Positions 4,766-5,437 of a stretch of 5,437 bases of DNA are shown piece after piece; position 1 is the stretch's first letter; the number at the start of each line of letters is the position of its first letter. The position numbers and the translations under genes were made by a program. The notes below the pieces were generated by a model. It searched no databases. It was given only the letters and a program-made list of their open reading frames with translations, and was not told the DNA's origin. This DNA is from Nitrosomonas sp. (GTDB lineage Bacteria > Pseudomonadota > Gammaproteobacteria > Burkholderiales > Nitrosomonadaceae): the NCBI GenBank assembly GCA_005779435.1, contig SXJH01000013.1, positions 1 to 5,437 on the forward strand, given 5' to 3'.

Positions 4766-5437
4766 ATGAAAATTCATATCAAAAACGGTCGTGTGATCGA
4801 TCCCAAGAGCGGCGTCGATGCCGTGCAGGATGTTTTTATTGCCAAAGGAAAAGTTGTTGCAATCGGTTCCGCACCGGTCGATTTCCAAGCCAGTCGCGTG
4901 ATAGATGCGCAATCGCTGATCGTATGTCCCGGTTTGGTCGATTTATCGGTGCGTTTGCGCGAACCCGGCTTGGAATACAAAGCGACGCTGGAATCCGAAA
5001 TGAATGCGGCGGTTGCCGGTGGTGTAACCAGTTTCGCTTGTCCGCCGGATACCGATCCGCCGCTGGATGAACCGGGTTTGGTGGAAATGCTGAAGCATCG
5101 CGCCAAAAATCTCAATCAGGCCAATATTTATCCGATCGGCGCTTTAACCCAAGGATTGAAAGGCGAGCGCTTGACTGAAATGGCGGAGTTGCACGACGCC
5201 GGTTGCGTGGTTTTCGGTCAATCCGATGGTTTGCTGTCGAGTTTGCGCGTGCTCATGCAAGCCATGCGTTACGCATCGACTTTCGGCTTTAGCGTGTGGT
5301 TATATCCGCAAGAAATCAGTTTGACCGGCGATGGCGTGGCGCACGATGGCGAAGTGGCGACGCGGCTGGGATTACCGGTGATTCCGGTATGCGCGGAAAC
5401 GGTTGCGATTTCCAATATCGTTTTGCTGATGCAGGAA
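4766..5437 (+). CDS. pyrC: Dihydroorotase-like protein lacking metal ligands (PyrC'/PyrX), 3' truncated by window
   Basis: The first 224 residues are present and the frame is open at the last base; the family is about 420-430 long, so roughly half is missing. The fold is recognisable as an amidohydrolase of the dihydroorotase type: VIDPKSG (10-16), CPGLVDL (54-60), LREPGLEYKATLESE (64-78), AAVAGGVTSFACPPDT (81-96). The two histidines of the usual D-x-H-x-H-LREPG metal site are replaced by Ser61 and Arg63. The usual substrate Asn of MPNT is Asp95, and the His of the AHCED segment aligns with Tyr180. It is therefore very probably not catalytic. By analogy with Pseudomonas PyrC', it would bind PyrB as a structural subunit of the ATCase complex, and a separate active dihydroorotase should be encoded elsewhere. 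Many databases simply label it dihydroorotase. Confidence 0.92.
   Translation, partial: MKIHIKNGRVIDPKSGVDAVQDVFIAKGKVVAIGSAPVDFQASRVIDAQSLIVCPGLVDLSVRLREPGLEYKATLESEMNAAVAGGVTSFACPPDTDPPLDEPGLVEMLKHRAKNLNQANIYPIGALTQGLKGERLTEMAELHDAGCVVFGQSDGLLSSLRVLMQAMRYASTFGFSVWLYPQEISLTGDGVAHDGEVATRLGLPVIPVCAETVAISNIVLLMQE

Noticed and set aside
1..5437. CRISPR arrays, tRNA or rRNA genes, toxin-antitoxin or defence systems.
   Set aside because: No regularly spaced repeats, tRNA-like cloverleaf or conserved rRNA stretch was seen, and every coding region is a recognised housekeeping family.

Overview
The window looks like chromosomal housekeeping DNA from a betaproteobacterium, most likely in the Nitrosomonadales (Nitrosomonas or Nitrosospira type). 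That placement is inferred from three things. The protein sequences look betaproteobacterial, especially PyrB, Coq7 and the degenerate dihydroorotase. Base composition is moderate, near 50% GC by eye. The gene order is pyrR-pyrB-pyrC'. No ammonia-oxidation gene is present, so the genus is not proven. All seven genes lie on the + strand.

Left edge (1-222): the first 13 bases match the end of the Illumina adapter exactly, so the true sequence begins at about base 14. The rest is non-coding. It carries two tandem copies of a CGGACAATT-containing unit, 24 bp apart, ending at a TGTTAGC-type tip (minus strand, 129 down). This resembles the end of an insertion sequence, possibly of the IS21 type. 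A sigma70-like TTCAAA-17-TATAAA signal overlaps it and points toward the first gene.

Metabolic pair (223-2235): a GlcF-like iron-sulfur oxidoreductase subunit has two 4Fe-4S ferredoxin motifs and two CCG domains. About 100 bp later, after a possible promoter with a perfect TATAAT, comes coq7, the di-iron hydroxylase of ubiquinone synthesis with all six ligands intact.

Dense cluster (2260-5437): yqgE/algH, ruvX, pyrR, pyrB and a pyrC-like gene follow with gaps of 10-12 bp or overlaps (32 nt for ruvX/pyrR, 4 nt for pyrR/pyrB). The same order is known in Pseudomonas. PyrB carries all the aspartate transcarbamoylase signatures. The last gene, cut by the window end after 224 codons, lacks the two HxH metal-binding histidines of dihydroorotase (Ser61 and Arg63 instead) and other active-site residues. 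It is therefore read as the non-catalytic PyrC'/PyrX partner of PyrB, not the pathway's dihydroorotase. PyrR is a PRPP-binding protein of the pyrimidine regulator/uracil phosphoribosyltransferase family.

No undescribed system is evident. The points most worth a second look are the adapter remnant, the putative IS end with an outward promoter, the degenerate dihydroorotase, and the linkage of RuvX to pyrimidine genes.
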